Translations under genes and position numbers: made by a program
Shown here: in pieces, positions 24,435 through 31,679 of the stretch
How positions within the stretch are numbered: position 1 is the first letter of the stretch
Layout: each line of letters starts with the position of its first letter
Source: Chloroflexi bacterium SZAS-1
GTDB taxonomy: Bacteria > Chloroflexota > Chloroflexia > Chloroflexales > Roseiflexaceae
DNA length: 34,822 nt
Reading direction: 5' to 3'
Assembly: GCA_018266315.1 (NCBI GenBank)
Contig: JAFEAS010000125.1
Location: 1-34,822, forward strand
Notes under the pieces: model-generated
The model's input: only the letters and a program-made list of their open reading frames with translations
What the model was told of the DNA's origin: nothing
The model's database searches: none

Positions 24435-24556
24435 GCGATCATCTTCATAGGAAAAACCGTGGCACGCCAGTTGCTTTAGGGTGGAGCAGAATGATACGGT
24501 TCAGCGCCGGGCTGGTACCAATCAACTACAGATATAGCAATGAGAGGAGCACATTC

Positions 24557-24817
24557 ATGATCAACCTTATTCTCTGGCTGCTGTTCGGTGCATGTGTTGG
24601 TTGGTTGGCAAGCCTGGTATTGCGAACAAGTGCTCAGCAAAGCATGCTGACAAATGTAGCTATTGGTGTGATTGGCGCATTAATTGGCGGATTTCTCTTT
24701 GGTGGCCCTACGATCAACACCAGCGGGTTTAGCATGACGACGCTGATTGTATCGCTGCTTGGCTCAATCATACTCCTGGCCGTTACCAACATACTAAATC
24801 GCCAGCCAGTGCGCTAA
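24557..24817 (+). CDS. GlsB/YeaQ/YmgE-family small membrane protein
   Basis: The 86-residue protein has three hydrophobic segments separated by short loops. The Gly-rich pattern (LLFGACVGWLASLVLR, then NVAIGVIGALIGGFLFG, then LLGSIILLAVTNIL) is typical of the transglycosylase-associated/GlsB family, stress-induced proteins of unknown mechanism. ATG 24557 is preceded by GAGAGGAG at seven bases. A strong intrinsic terminator follows at 24841-24876, so it ends a transcript. Confidence 0.88.
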   Translation: MINLILWLLFGACVGWLASLVLRTSAQQSMLTNVAIGVIGALIGGFLFGGPTINTSGFSMTTLIVSLLGSIILLAVTNILNRQPVR

Positions 24818-24840
24818 ATACGCTTTGTATTGAACAGCAG

Positions 24841-24876
24841 CCGTAGGCTAGAATGTATTTCTGGCCTGCGGTTTTT
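24841..24876 (+). terminator. Intrinsic terminator
   Basis: CCGTAGGC (24841-24848) pairs with GCCTGCGG (24864-24871), continuing inward as AGAA with TTCT, and is followed by TTTTT at 24872-24876. Confidence 0.85.
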
Positions 24877-24890
24877 ATTTTGGCCTCGGT

Positions 24891-25706
24891 TCAGGTGGGT
24901 TGGTAGTGTGCTAACGCTGAAGCTATCTGGAACGCAGCCTGCGGGGTATTGAGCAGTACACTGCCAAGTTGCACGGCACTAGCCCCGGCTACCAGCGCTT
25001 GTTGCGCATCGCTGCTTTGTGCTATGCCGCCACAGGCAATAATAGGGATTGATAACTGCCCAGCTAGTGTTCGTAGCATTGGTTGAACCAGTGGCCGGGT
25101 CGCAGGGCCAAGCAGCCACCCTTCGACAAGCGCGCCAGTATTTGGATCGGGTGTGGCAGCGGGGAAAGGGGCAAACAACGTGAGAGCATCGGCCCCAGCG
25201 CGGGCAACCTTTTGCGCAAGCTGTTCGGCTTCGGGGGATGGGGGAAGCTTAACCAGGATGGGGAGCTGTGTTGCGGCGCGCACAGCACTGGTAATCTGGG
25301 CAGCATGCGCCGCATGCAATGCTACGTTTAGCTCGATACCGGCGACTCCCTCGACACCTTCAAGTTCAGCCGCAATTGCCGCATATTCATCCGCCCCCGC
25401 CCCAACGATACTTACAATAACTGGTGTACTCCAGCTTGCCCATATTGGGGCATAGTGGCGTAGGACATAGGCTAACCCTGGGTTAGGCCATGTTCCAGTT
25501 AGCAATACTCCGGCGGGCGTTTCAATCAGGCGGGGCTGGCTTTGGCGCTGGGCATAGAATGAAGTACTGCGTGTCACGATTGCACCAATACGCGTTATAT
25601 CAATACTATTGGCGTATTCGACGCCATAGCCGAAACAACCCGCTGCGGTAAGAACCGGGATATGTATGCTCAAGCCATAGGGGTTATGTGGGGCAAGCTC
25701 TATCAT
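24891..25706 (-). CDS. Dihydroorotate-dehydrogenase-like FMN protein with altered active site
   Basis: The 271-residue protein has the class 1 DHOD barrel: TAAGCFGYGVEYA, ETPAGVLL, PNPGLAYVL, ILVKLPPSPE, and the FMN-phosphate loops IIACGGIAQSSDAQQALVAGA plus SAVQLGS. The key functional spots differ. The usual Lys in GAIVTKT is Arg (AIVTRST). The strand that normally reads LNISCPN, just before the active-site region, reads ELNVALHAAH. The class 1B catalytic Cys is also not visible in its usual loop. It may therefore bind FMN but do a different reaction, or be a non-catalytic paralogue. No pyr genes are adjacent. The start ATG 25706 lacks a clear Shine-Dalgarno. Confidence 0.8.
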   Translation of the reverse strand: MIELAPHNPYGLSIHIPVLTAAGCFGYGVEYANSIDITRIGAIVTRSTSFYAQRQSQPRLIETPAGVLLTGTWPNPGLAYVLRHYAPIWASWSTPVIVSIVGAGADEYAAIAAELEGVEGVAGIELNVALHAAHAAQITSAVRAATQLPILVKLPPSPEAEQLAQKVARAGADALTLFAPFPAATPDPNTGALVEGWLLGPATRPLVQPMLRTLAGQLSIPIIACGGIAQSSDAQQALVAGASAVQLGSVLLNTPQAAFQIASALAHYQPT

Positions 25707-25813
25707 CCGCGCAGCTCAACTGTAGGTAAGGAATTGATTGCCAGGGCAGTATAGCCCAGGTTTTCGCGCCTGTCGATTATGTGCTCGCTCATTGGGTTTG
25801 CTCCCTATGCCAT

Positions 25814-25857
25814 GGCTTACGCAATTGGCGCTGCGAAACGATACGCCTGCGCAAGCC
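25814..25857. repeat. Short inverted repeat related to the mini element at 12057
   Basis: GGCTTACGCA (25814-25823) and TGCGCAAGCC (25848-25857) form an imperfect inverted repeat, with GGCG/CGCC just inside. The shared CTTACGCA left arm and TGCGCAAG right arm match those of the 78-bp element at 12057-12134, including the same A/G mismatch between arms. Confidence 0.5.
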
Positions 25858-25878
25858 TAAGGATCTGCGTTGGCGCGG

Positions 25879-25907
25879 TTGACAGGAGCTCTATCACCGG
25901 CTACAAT
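25879..25907 (+). promoter_or_regulatory. tRNA-Pro promoter
   Basis: TTGACA (25879-25884), exactly 17 bases, then TACAAT (25902-25907). This places transcription start about seven bases before the mature tRNA 5' end. Confidence 0.88.
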
Positions 25908-25920
25908 AGCGCCGATTGAA

Positions 25921-25997
25921 CGGGGCGTAGCGCAGTCTGGTAGCGCACCTGAATGGGGTTCAGGAGGTCGCTGGTTCAAATCCAGTCGCCCCGACCA
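25921..25997 (+). tRNA. tRNA-Pro (anticodon GGG)
   Basis: A complete cloverleaf of 77 bases with encoded CCA. The acceptor arm CGGGGCG pairs with CGCCCCG. The D stem is GCGC/GCGC. The anticodon stem CCTGA/TCAGG encloses the loop ATGGGGT, whose positions 34-36 are GGG. The T arm is GCTGG/CCAGT with loop TTCAAAT, and a five-base variable loop is present. It decodes CCC and CCU proline codons. Confidence 0.96.
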
Positions 25998-26022
25998 ATA
26001 TGCTAAGAGGGTAATAGTTACC

Positions 26023-26053
26023 AAAGCCAGGTTGCTTACACCAACCTGGCTTT
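26023..26053 (+). terminator. Intrinsic terminator after tRNA-Pro
   Basis: AAAGCCAGGTTG (26023-26034) pairs perfectly with CAACCTGGCTTT (26042-26053) around a seven-base loop, with GTGTTT downstream. Confidence 0.8.
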
Positions 26054-26066
26054 GTGTTTAATGCTT

Positions 26067-26101
26067 CTATGCGCTTTTTTGAATTATAAAAGAGCGCATA
26101 G
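26067..26101. repeat. 14-bp hairpin with A/T-run in its arms
   Basis: Bases 26067-26080 pair with 26088-26101 (one G-T wobble) around GAATTAT. It sits just beyond the tRNA terminator and upstream of the receiver gene's promoter. The run of six T in one arm gives it terminator-like shape on the minus strand, where no gene would need it. Confidence 0.6.
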
Positions 26102-26121
26102 CGCCAACTATTGCAATGTCA

Positions 26122-26130
26122 TGGTAGAAT
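26122..26130 (+). promoter_or_regulatory. Extended -10 promoter (TGGTAGAAT)
   Basis: A TGn extension plus TAGAAT (26125-26130). Transcription would start near 26137, giving a leader of about 209 bases before the receiver gene at 26346. Confidence 0.45.
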
Positions 26131-26136
26131 GATTTC

Positions 26137-26345
26137 ATAGATTCAACTATAACCCAACGGCGTGGCAAACGCTAGTTCAGGGGCAGAGTAGAACCGAATG
26201 TTGTGGCATCTCCTGGAAAGACGCGATGGGTGTGTGGTGGTGAGGTACGGCTACGAGGTGTACGGTTCGGAATGTTGTTAGCTTCGTACACACGATGTGC
26301 CACTAGAACACCTTGGCAATTGTGACACAGTAAAGCGAGAACACC
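26137..26345 (+). promoter_or_regulatory. Long structured 5' leader of receiver gene (candidate cis RNA)
   Basis: The roughly 209 bases contain no plausible reading frame. They can fold into a compact structure: GTGGCA with TGCCAC (long-range), GTGTACG with CGTACAC inside it, and GTTC with GAAC near the 5' end. A short sequence, CGAATGTTGT, recurs nearly exactly (CGGAATGTTGTT) within about 80 bases. No riboswitch consensus I know fits, including the c-di-GMP type. Its identity is open. Confidence 0.4.
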
Positions 26346-26735
26346 ATGCCAAGCATACTCTTAGTGGAAGATGACCCTGTGCAGCGCGATTTTATTAGCC
26401 GAATTTTGCAAAAATCGGGGTATGAGGTTTTGTTTGCGTTGAATGGTACTGAGGGTGTGCGGGTAGCTACAACCAGCTATCCCGATCTTATTCTTATGGA
26501 TGCGCTGCTACCTGAAATGAATGGCCTTGAGGCTGCACATCAGCTCAAGATGCAAACAGCGACTCGCCATATTCCGATCATCATGCTTACCGCATATGTA
26601 TTGATTGATGCGCTAATGGCTAAAACCTATGGCTGCGACGATTTTGAAATGAAGCCGATCAATTTTCCGGCACTATTAGCGAAGATTAGTCGGCTTTGCA
26701 GCCCCTCGCTAACCGCAGAATTTGGGACGATGTAA
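26346..26735 (+). CDS. Single-domain response regulator (receiver)
   Basis: The 129-residue protein is a full receiver domain: E8/D9/D10 acidic cluster, phosphoacceptor D52 in LILMDALLPEMNG, switch T82 in MLTAY and K103 in EMKPI. No output domain follows. It is most like the DivK/CheY-type stand-alone regulators that relay between histidine kinases and other proteins. No kinase is encoded nearby. It is preceded by an unusually long leader of about 209 bases, which suggests regulation after transcription start. The Shine-Dalgarno is weak (GCGAGAA). Confidence 0.9.
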   Translation: MPSILLVEDDPVQRDFISRILQKSGYEVLFALNGTEGVRVATTSYPDLILMDALLPEMNGLEAAHQLKMQTATRHIPIIMLTAYVLIDALMAKTYGCDDFEMKPINFPALLAKISRLCSPSLTAEFGTM

Positions 26736-26774
26736 CGTATACCGAGGTAAGCGGCTGCTACATCGCCCCGCATG

Positions 26775-28262
26775 CTAATCTACTTCTTCGGCTAATGCCT
26801 CTTGCACCATCGCAAGTGCGCCAGCAATGCGGCTGGGTTTCATCTTCTGCCAGCTGCGGATTACCCGCCGCAGGAGGCTAATGCTCCGGTAGAGCGATAC
26901 CCGCGATTGCAAGAGCGCTGTATTGGTGGTATACCCCGCCGCCGCACTGTACGTTTGTATAAAGCGCTCAGTGAGTTCAGCAAATATTGCGCGCGTTTCC
27001 TCAGCCGAATGCTTCGATTTTTGCCCACCAACCGTCAAGTAAGTAACAAATTGGGCAACATCAAGCGCAGGCTCCGCTTGGCATACTGAGTCGAAGTCGA
27101 TTAGTCCGCAATTCTCACCATCGAATAATATTTGCCCGGCGGTGAAATCGCCATGGTTGAAGCATAGTGGTAGGGCTGGGCTGCGGGCGGCGCGCTCGGT
27201 AATATGCTGGTGCCAGGTTGCGAGCAGTGCGCTCAGCTCGGGTGAAGCCGGTGCCATGCTGACGATCGCCTGCTCAAGGCGGGCGAGTTCATCGCTGAGG
27301 TCGCGGCGTGGCCCGAGCCCAATACCCGAAGTGTGCAAGGCTGCTGCAATGCGTGCACCGGCTTCAATTGTGCGTTCAAGCGATAGTGTGCCCGCTGGTG
27401 CGGGTTTACCGCGTAACCGTGATTTGAGTAAATCGCTAATAATATCTTGCCCGGGCAATGTTTCGAGCAGCGATAGTTGAAGCTCGGGTAGCCACGCCAA
27501 GACCTTTGGCACGCCAAAGTACTGCCCTGTTACACCGCTTTGGCCCACGACTGCTAATGCGTTGCTCACTGCTTCGGCTAGCACACCACTGCCATCGCCC
27601 GTAAGTTTGCCATAAATTGTTGTGGTTTCCGCTATTGGATTGCTCAGCTGGTAGCGCAGCGTGCAGCGGCGCTGACGCCCATAATCAACCAGCTCAGTGT
27701 GGCAGGTGCTCGGCGGGGCTACGGTTGAAGCAGTTTCTGCCAAATATGGCGCTATCTGCTGCAGCATGTAGGGGTTATCAGTCGCTTGTATCAGGGCTGG
27801 CAGCTCACCGTCAAGCGGGTAGGCGAATAAGACCATCGCCAGATCTTCAACGTGTGCAGCTGGCTGGTCGCACCAGTTTACCTCAGGCCGTCCACGTATC
27901 GCTGTAACCAGTGGAGCTACATGCGTATTGAAGAACGCAGCGCTCTCGTGGGCGTTACAGAATAATTGCGCACTGACTAACACTGTATTGGTTGTGTTTG
28001 GCTCGTGTCTGGGTAAGGTGAGTATATATCGTACAGTGCAGCCTGCGCCGGGGGTGTACGTGGCTTGCTCAACCTCACATTCGGTGATTGTTGGGGGGCG
28101 GTTGTCTGCGAACAACGCTACTTGTAGCCGCGCTCGCATTGCCTCAGTGTCGAAGGCCGTGGTGATACCAGGTAATTCTTGCTGCAGTACTGGGCTTGCG
28201 AGCGGGTCAAGCGCACCATCGGGCAACAACGTATTAGCCGAATGTACAGGCTCGGATGCCAT
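26775..28262 (-). CDS. Aminoglycoside-phosphotransferase (APH)-fold protein
   Basis: This 495-residue protein has an N-terminal region of about 250 residues that I cannot assign in detail. The C-terminal kinase-like lobe carries the catalytic loop FNHGDFTAGQILF (Brenner motif, HGD at the catalytic Asp) followed by CGLIDFDSVCQAEPALDVAQF, where DFD is the metal-binding motif. The Asn usually four residues after the catalytic HGD is replaced by Gln. The fold includes antibiotic kinases, choline and homoserine kinases and sugar kinases, so a drug-resistance role should not be assumed. ATG 28262 is preceded by a strong AGGGAGGGG. It is convergent with the receiver gene upstream in map order. Confidence 0.82.
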   Translation of the reverse strand: MASEPVHSANTLLPDGALDPLASPVLQQELPGITTAFDTEAMRARLQVALFADNRPPTITECEVEQATYTPGAGCTVRYILTLPRHEPNTTNTVLVSAQLFCNAHESAAFFNTHVAPLVTAIRGRPEVNWCDQPAAHVEDLAMVLFAYPLDGELPALIQATDNPYMLQQIAPYLAETASTVAPPSTCHTELVDYGRQRRCTLRYQLSNPIAETTTIYGKLTGDGSGVLAEAVSNALAVVGQSGVTGQYFGVPKVLAWLPELQLSLLETLPGQDIISDLLKSRLRGKPAPAGTLSLERTIEAGARIAAALHTSGIGLGPRRDLSDELARLEQAIVSMAPASPELSALLATWHQHITERAARSPALPLCFNHGDFTAGQILFDGENCGLIDFDSVCQAEPALDVAQFVTYLTVGGQKSKHSAEETRAIFAELTERFIQTYSAAAGYTTNTALLQSRVSLYRSISLLRRVIRSWQKMKPSRIAGALAMVQEALAEEVD

Positions 28263-28566
28263 GACAGTCCCCTCCCTATATAACGTTCTGCTGCGGAACG
28301 GTCAGGCGGGCAAGCGGTATGTTGATATAGAATTTGGGCAGTGATGCGGAGTGTAGCATATTCATTCGCCATCGGCAAGCATGGGTTGGAACGATGTTGG
28401 ACTGCCAGACGTCTTATTTTGAAGATTTTTGTTTGTCGTACACGTGCGTGCGGTAGCAAGGAAATGAATAAATTGCTCGGGCAAGCGAAATCTCTGCTCT
28501 TATAACACGCCCGCTGATTTGCATGTGCGGGGTACCGTGACAATGGTGATAGCAAAGGAATACCTT

Positions 28567-28980
28567 ATGGCGATGCCTCAAACTAACCCTTCGCGGCGCG
28601 TGACGCCAGTGCATATGTTACTTGAGGCACTGGCTGGCTGTGTAATCGGTTTGCTGTGCGGCGGTTTGGTGGGTGTGCTGGCGGCACGCCTATTTATGGG
28701 TAGTAGCAGTGGTTGGGGCGACCTGATTGGCGCTGTGCTTGGCGCGATTGCTGGCTATGTGTTGGGCGCTTCCCTCGGTGTATGGCTTGTCGGGCGGCGG
28801 CTGCATGGGAGTGGTGCGTATTGGTTGAGCCTGGTAGGCAGCGTGGGCGGCGCGGCGCTGGTATTCCTGCTAGCCGAGCCGTTACACCTTAATAGTGTGC
28901 CTATCGTGTTGCAAAGCGCCCTGGTGCTAACCGTGCCAATTGTGGCCACACTTGCATTTCATAGTATGCCGCGTCACTAG
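28567..28980 (+). CDS. Small hypothetical membrane protein
   Basis: The 137-residue protein has a short basic N-terminus and four hydrophobic segments with many Gly residues (LLEALAGCVIGLLCGGLVGVLA split by turns, LIGAVLGAIAGYVLGASLGVWL, LVGSVGGAALVFLLA, VLQSALVLTVPIVATLAF). I do not recognise a family. ATG 28567 is preferred over upstream in-frame codons because AAAGGAA lies about seven bases upstream. Three hairpins, the last with a T-run, lie between 29009 and 29176 downstream. Confidence 0.75.
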   Translation: MAMPQTNPSRRVTPVHMLLEALAGCVIGLLCGGLVGVLAARLFMGSSSGWGDLIGAVLGAIAGYVLGASLGVWLVGRRLHGSGAYWLSLVGSVGGAALVFLLAEPLHLNSVPIVLQSALVLTVPIVATLAFHSMPRH

Positions 28981-28994
28981 CGCAGCGAAATTCA

Positions 28995-29003
28995 TGGTAT
29001 GAT
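28995..29003 (+). promoter_or_regulatory. Extended -10 promoter (TGGTATGAT)
   Basis: TGn plus TATGAT (28998-29003) lies six bases upstream of the first hairpin of the candidate small RNA. The -35 region is poor, as is common with extended -10 promoters. Confidence 0.45.
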
Positions 29004-29008
29004 ATGCG

Positions 29009-29176
29009 CGGTGCACGCGTAGGCAACGACGCCTGCGTGTACGCCGCTCGGGTTACGTTAGCAACAGATGTAGTATGCCGCACACGTACTATAGCATTCT
29101 TCCCCCACCAGCCGCCCGCTGCCGCTAGCGGGCAGGTAAAGGCTGTTTTCACAGGCCGTCCTCGGGCCTGTGTTTT
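29009..29176 (+). ncRNA. Candidate small RNA of about 168 bases
   Basis: Within the 317-base gap between 28980 and 29298, an extended -10 box is followed at the expected start point by a 16-position stem with one mismatch (29009-29024 with 29031-29046, loop AACGAC). Next come a 7-bp hairpin (29114-29120 with 29127-29133) and finally CACAGGCC/GGCCTGTG (29150-29157 with 29165-29172) followed by TTTT, an intrinsic terminator. Promoter, structured body and terminator are all present. It does not match 6S, SRP, RNase P or tmRNA by eye. Alternatively it is the 3' end of the preceding gene's transcript. Confidence 0.4.
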
Positions 29177-29297
29177 GCGTTCCCTCCCCCTGCCTGATAT
29201 TCGTTGATGGTTCTAACCGACTAAGCCCAGGCCATGCCATGCTGGCAATGGCAGCGCTATGCGCACAGGCTTGCCAAGAAGAATAAGGATGTTTCTC

Positions 29298-30239
29298 ATG
29301 CAAACGAATCAGGCCCGGCGCGGGCTGCTGCTAATTGTGCTCGCCGCTGTTATGTGGGGAACCGTAGGGGTTGCGACGAAATATATCTATCGCGTGTCGG
29401 ATACCAATGCCCTCTCCATTGGGTTTTTTCGCCTGCTGTTTTCGGCACCTATCCTGCTTGGTGCCTGCTGGTTTATGCTCGGGCGGCGTGCCTTCCGTAT
29501 TCCGCTGCGCGATCTAGGCTTTATGGCGCTTATGGGCGGGGCTATGGCGCTATACCAGGTATGCTATTTTGCGGCGATTGCGCGCGTTGGTGTTGCAGTT
29601 GCGGTGTTAATTACGCTGTGTACGGCACCAGTGATGGTGGCGCTGCTTAGCGCCGTGTTACTACGTGAACGCCTGAGTCGCCCAGTCCTCCTTGCGCTGT
29701 GCGCAGCACTGCTAGGCACCGGGCTGTTGATTATGGGCGGCGGTGGCGATGTGGCAATCGTACCGGGGCAAACGCTGATTGGCGTGCTGCTGGCATTGGC
29801 ATCGGCGTTTGGCTATACCATTATTACGCTGTGTAGCCGGGCCTTAGCCGGGCGCTACCACCCGCTCCAGCCGATTGCGATCGGCTTTGTGGCGGGCGCG
29901 CTCTTTCTGCTGCCATTTGCGCTGGCCGCTGGACTAACATTGACCTACCCGCTAGGGGCATGGCTGGCACTGGTGCACCTAGGGCTGATACCTACCGCGC
30001 TGGCGTATGTGCTGTTCCTCTCGGGTATGCGTCATACGCCTGCGACCGTGGCAACGATTGCTACCCTGATTGAGCCGTTGACCTCAACGGCGCTGGCGTG
30101 GCTATTCTTTAGGGAAAAACTTGGGTCATTAAGTGCGGTTGGCGCAGTATTGCTACTCGCAGCGATTGGTGTGCTGTACGTGGCGTCGGCGCGGCAGATG
30201 CCTGCTGGACAGACGCTAGTGCCAGGGAATGCCGACTGA
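29298..30239 (+). CDS. EamA/DMT-family transporter
   Basis: The 313-residue protein contains ten hydrophobic segments in two homologous EamA halves (first about 8-138, second about 155-300). Family patterns are AAVMWGTVGVATKYIY at helix 1, LITLCTAPVMVALLSAVLLRE at the end of half 1, and TIATLIEPLTSTALAWLFFREKLG at the end of half 2. DMT proteins are mostly exporters of amino acids or other metabolites; the cargo here is unknown. ATG 29298 follows AAGGAT with seven bases; an ATG three codons earlier is also in frame. No terminator follows directly. Confidence 0.9.
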   Translation: MQTNQARRGLLLIVLAAVMWGTVGVATKYIYRVSDTNALSIGFFRLLFSAPILLGACWFMLGRRAFRIPLRDLGFMALMGGAMALYQVCYFAAIARVGVAVAVLITLCTAPVMVALLSAVLLRERLSRPVLLALCAALLGTGLLIMGGGGDVAIVPGQTLIGVLLALASAFGYTIITLCSRALAGRYHPLQPIAIGFVAGALFLLPFALAAGLTLTYPLGAWLALVHLGLIPTALAYVLFLSGMRHTPATVATIATLIEPLTSTALAWLFFREKLGSLSAVGAVLLLAAIGVLYVASARQMPAGQTLVPGNAD

Positions 30240-30464
30240 TGGCCTGCTCGCGGCCTATAGGATTGCGTGGTGGGTTGCGTGCCAACGCTTTATAAAGCTG
30301 GCGAATCATGGATCGGAAAGCGCCTGCCTTATTCGCCATAGTTAGTAGCAAGTGCGCCGCGCCGTTGCTTTATCGCACAAAAGTTTCGCCAGCAGTGTCA
30401 GATAAAATAGCCCAATGAATGCTACATATACCCCTACACAATCGCCAGCGGTATCACATAACGC
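30240..30464. other. Non-coding stretch without recognisable features
   Basis: The 225 bases between the DMT-transporter gene and the promoter at 30465 contain no supported reading frame, hairpin or repeat that I can see. Confidence 0.6.
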
Positions 30465-30493
30465 TTGACACATGTGGGCAAGTGTAGTAGCAT
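30465..30493 (+). promoter_or_regulatory. Consensus promoter upstream of hairpin-rich leader
   Basis: TTGACA (30465-30470), 17 bases, then TAGCAT (30488-30493). The -35 box is perfect; the -10 box matches four of six. Transcription should start near 30500. Confidence 0.75.
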
Positions 30494-30499
30494 AGCGCG

Positions 30500-30800
30500 C
30501 AACTCACCCAGCTAAAAACAGCACGAGCCAGGTGGTGCTGCAACACCCCTGGCCCGCTAACCCCGAGCCTGTCATAGGCTGGCGCCGGGGCTACCGCGCA
30601 TTGTACCACACTGCGTGGCGGCAGCGGCTCCTACGGGTGCTTTTCAGCACCCAGCATATGGGCTGCTGTTTGCCGTTGGGTGGGCCGTGGGAGTCCATGT
30701 TCGCCTTCCGCCCGGCGGGCGGGGTTGGCTGGTTTCCCCGCCCGCCACTGCGATGGGCAATTTGGCAACGTCCCGATTGTCATCGCAACTAGTTTGCAGA
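30500..30800 (+). ncRNA. Candidate structured RNA or leader with six hairpins
   Basis: Between the promoter and the small protein gene, six independent hairpins occur in order: 30527-30553 (CCAGG-bulge-GGTG stem); 30561-30590 (CCCCG-AGCCT nested stem); 30594-30618 (7 bp); 30635-30652 (GGGTGC stem); 30714-30746 (11 bp perfect); and 30750-30786 (11 bp with one bulge). The last lies 28 bases before the start codon of the small protein. It does not resemble RNase P, tmRNA, SRP or 6S RNA by eye. It could be a stable RNA, a regulatory leader, or both. Confidence 0.5.
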
Positions 30801-30814
30801 AAGGCAGTGCAATT

Positions 30815-30976
30815 GTGAGCCACTACACCGTCGAAGAGTTAATCGCCCGGTGGAAGCGCGAGGAGCTAACGACTGAACAGCTCCTGGGGCAGTTGCTATT
30901 AGTGCTGCGCGAACACGAGCAGCGCCTGAAAGAGCTTGCCCGGCAAGTGCCAGCTATGCCTGAGCCGCCGCGCTGA
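30815..30976 (+). CDS. Small helical protein of 53 residues
   Basis: A GTG-initiated frame encodes a mostly charged, helical peptide (SHYTVEELIARWKREELTTE, then QLLGQLLLVLREHEQRLKEL). Its heptad-like Leu spacing suggests a coiled coil. AAAGG lies about ten bases upstream. The composition and regular amphipathic pattern look protein-like, unlike the other frames across this region. It is flanked by a hairpin-rich leader and a strong terminator at 31000-31054. No family is recognised. Confidence 0.6.
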   Translation: MSHYTVEELIARWKREELTTEQLLGQLLLVLREHEQRLKELARQVPAMPEPPR

Positions 30977-30999
30977 GTCCTGATGAAGCTGGTAGTAGC

Positions 31000-31054
31000 A
31001 GCAAAAACCAAACGGCGCGCAAACAGGCAGTTCGCGCGCCGTTTGGTTTTTGCT
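31000..31054. terminator. Bidirectional intrinsic terminator
   Basis: Bases 31000-31020 pair perfectly over 21 bp with 31034-31054 around a 13-base loop. The arms contain an A5/T5 run so that a U-tract forms in either direction. It separates the convergent small-protein gene (ends 30976) and methyltransferase gene (ends 31065). Confidence 0.85.
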
Positions 31055-31064
31055 ACGATACGGT

Positions 31065-31679
31065 TTACCCTACCCGGTCGAGGACATACACCTCATAATC
31101 GCAAATGCCGCTACGCATCAGGTAATTGCGGCGAACGCTGAAATACGGCTCTAGCAGCGCGCGATATTCGTCGTTGGTGCGAATATAGCCGCCACGATCG
31201 AGCCAGTGCATCAGGTGCCCGGCGACATTCCAGGGATCGGGTGGCGGCGTATCTTCCATCACCAGTAATGTTGCATTGGCCTTCAGCACGCGGTGAATCT
31301 CGGTAACGGTAGTGCGCACCAGGTCATCGGGCATATGGTGAAACACTCCCAGCACAAGGGCGGCATCGAAGCGCCCGCTGCCCAGCCCGATAGCATCACC
31401 GCTTGCCACAGCAAAGCGACCCGGGTAATGCTGACCGGCGTAGCGCACGTAGTAGCTGGCGAGGTCGACGCCAGTATAGTGTGCAGGTGGGAAGCTTGGT
31501 GCAAATTCGCCGGTACCACAGCCGAAATCGAGGAACTCGCGCGCTCCAACATCGCGCCAGGGGTCAAGCTCGCGCGCAATCACTTCTTTCTCGCCGCGAA
31601 ACCCATTTTCAACTGCACGGCGCAGAATATTCCAGGTTTGTGGATTTTGTGAAACGCGATCAAGCGTTTGTTCAAGCAT
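31065..31679 (-). CDS. SAM-dependent methyltransferase
   Basis: The 204-residue protein has motif I FLDFGCGTGEFAPSF, the acidic residue of motif II (YTGVDLASYYV), motif III (ASGDAIGLGSGRFDAALVLGVFHHM) and RVLKANATLLVMEDT. It is of the methyltransferase_11/UbiE-like class, and the substrate is not predictable. Its ATG at 31679 overlaps the end of the upstream methyltransferase gene by eight bases, so the two are translationally coupled and probably work on related substrates. Confidence 0.88.
   Translation of the reverse strand: MLEQTLDRVSQNPQTWNILRRAVENGFRGEKEVIARELDPWRDVGAREFLDFGCGTGEFAPSFPPAHYTGVDLASYYVRYAGQHYPGRFAVASGDAIGLGSGRFDAALVLGVFHHMPDDLVRTTVTEIHRVLKANATLLVMEDTPPPDPWNVAGHLMHWLDRGGYIRTNDEYRALLEPYFSVRRNYLMRSGICDYEVYVLDRVG

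Noticed and set aside
26137..26345. c-di-GMP riboswitch or group II intron
   Set aside because: Some short segments (GGCAAAC, GACGC, GTACGGTTC) are suggestive, but the GEMM arrangement and a group II domain V are both lacking, and no reverse transcriptase gene follows.
26775..28262. Aminoglycoside resistance gene
   Set aside because: Only the fold-level catalytic motifs are present and the Asn of the catalytic loop is Gln; the family has many metabolic members, so resistance is not supported.
30532..30792. 86-codon frame in the hairpin-rich region
   Set aside because: It is rich in Trp, Pro and Arg without any pattern, has no ribosome-binding site and overlaps the stems.
30500..30800. RNase P RNA, tmRNA, SRP or 6S RNA
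   Set aside because: The conserved core sequences of these RNAs were not found on either strand of this region.
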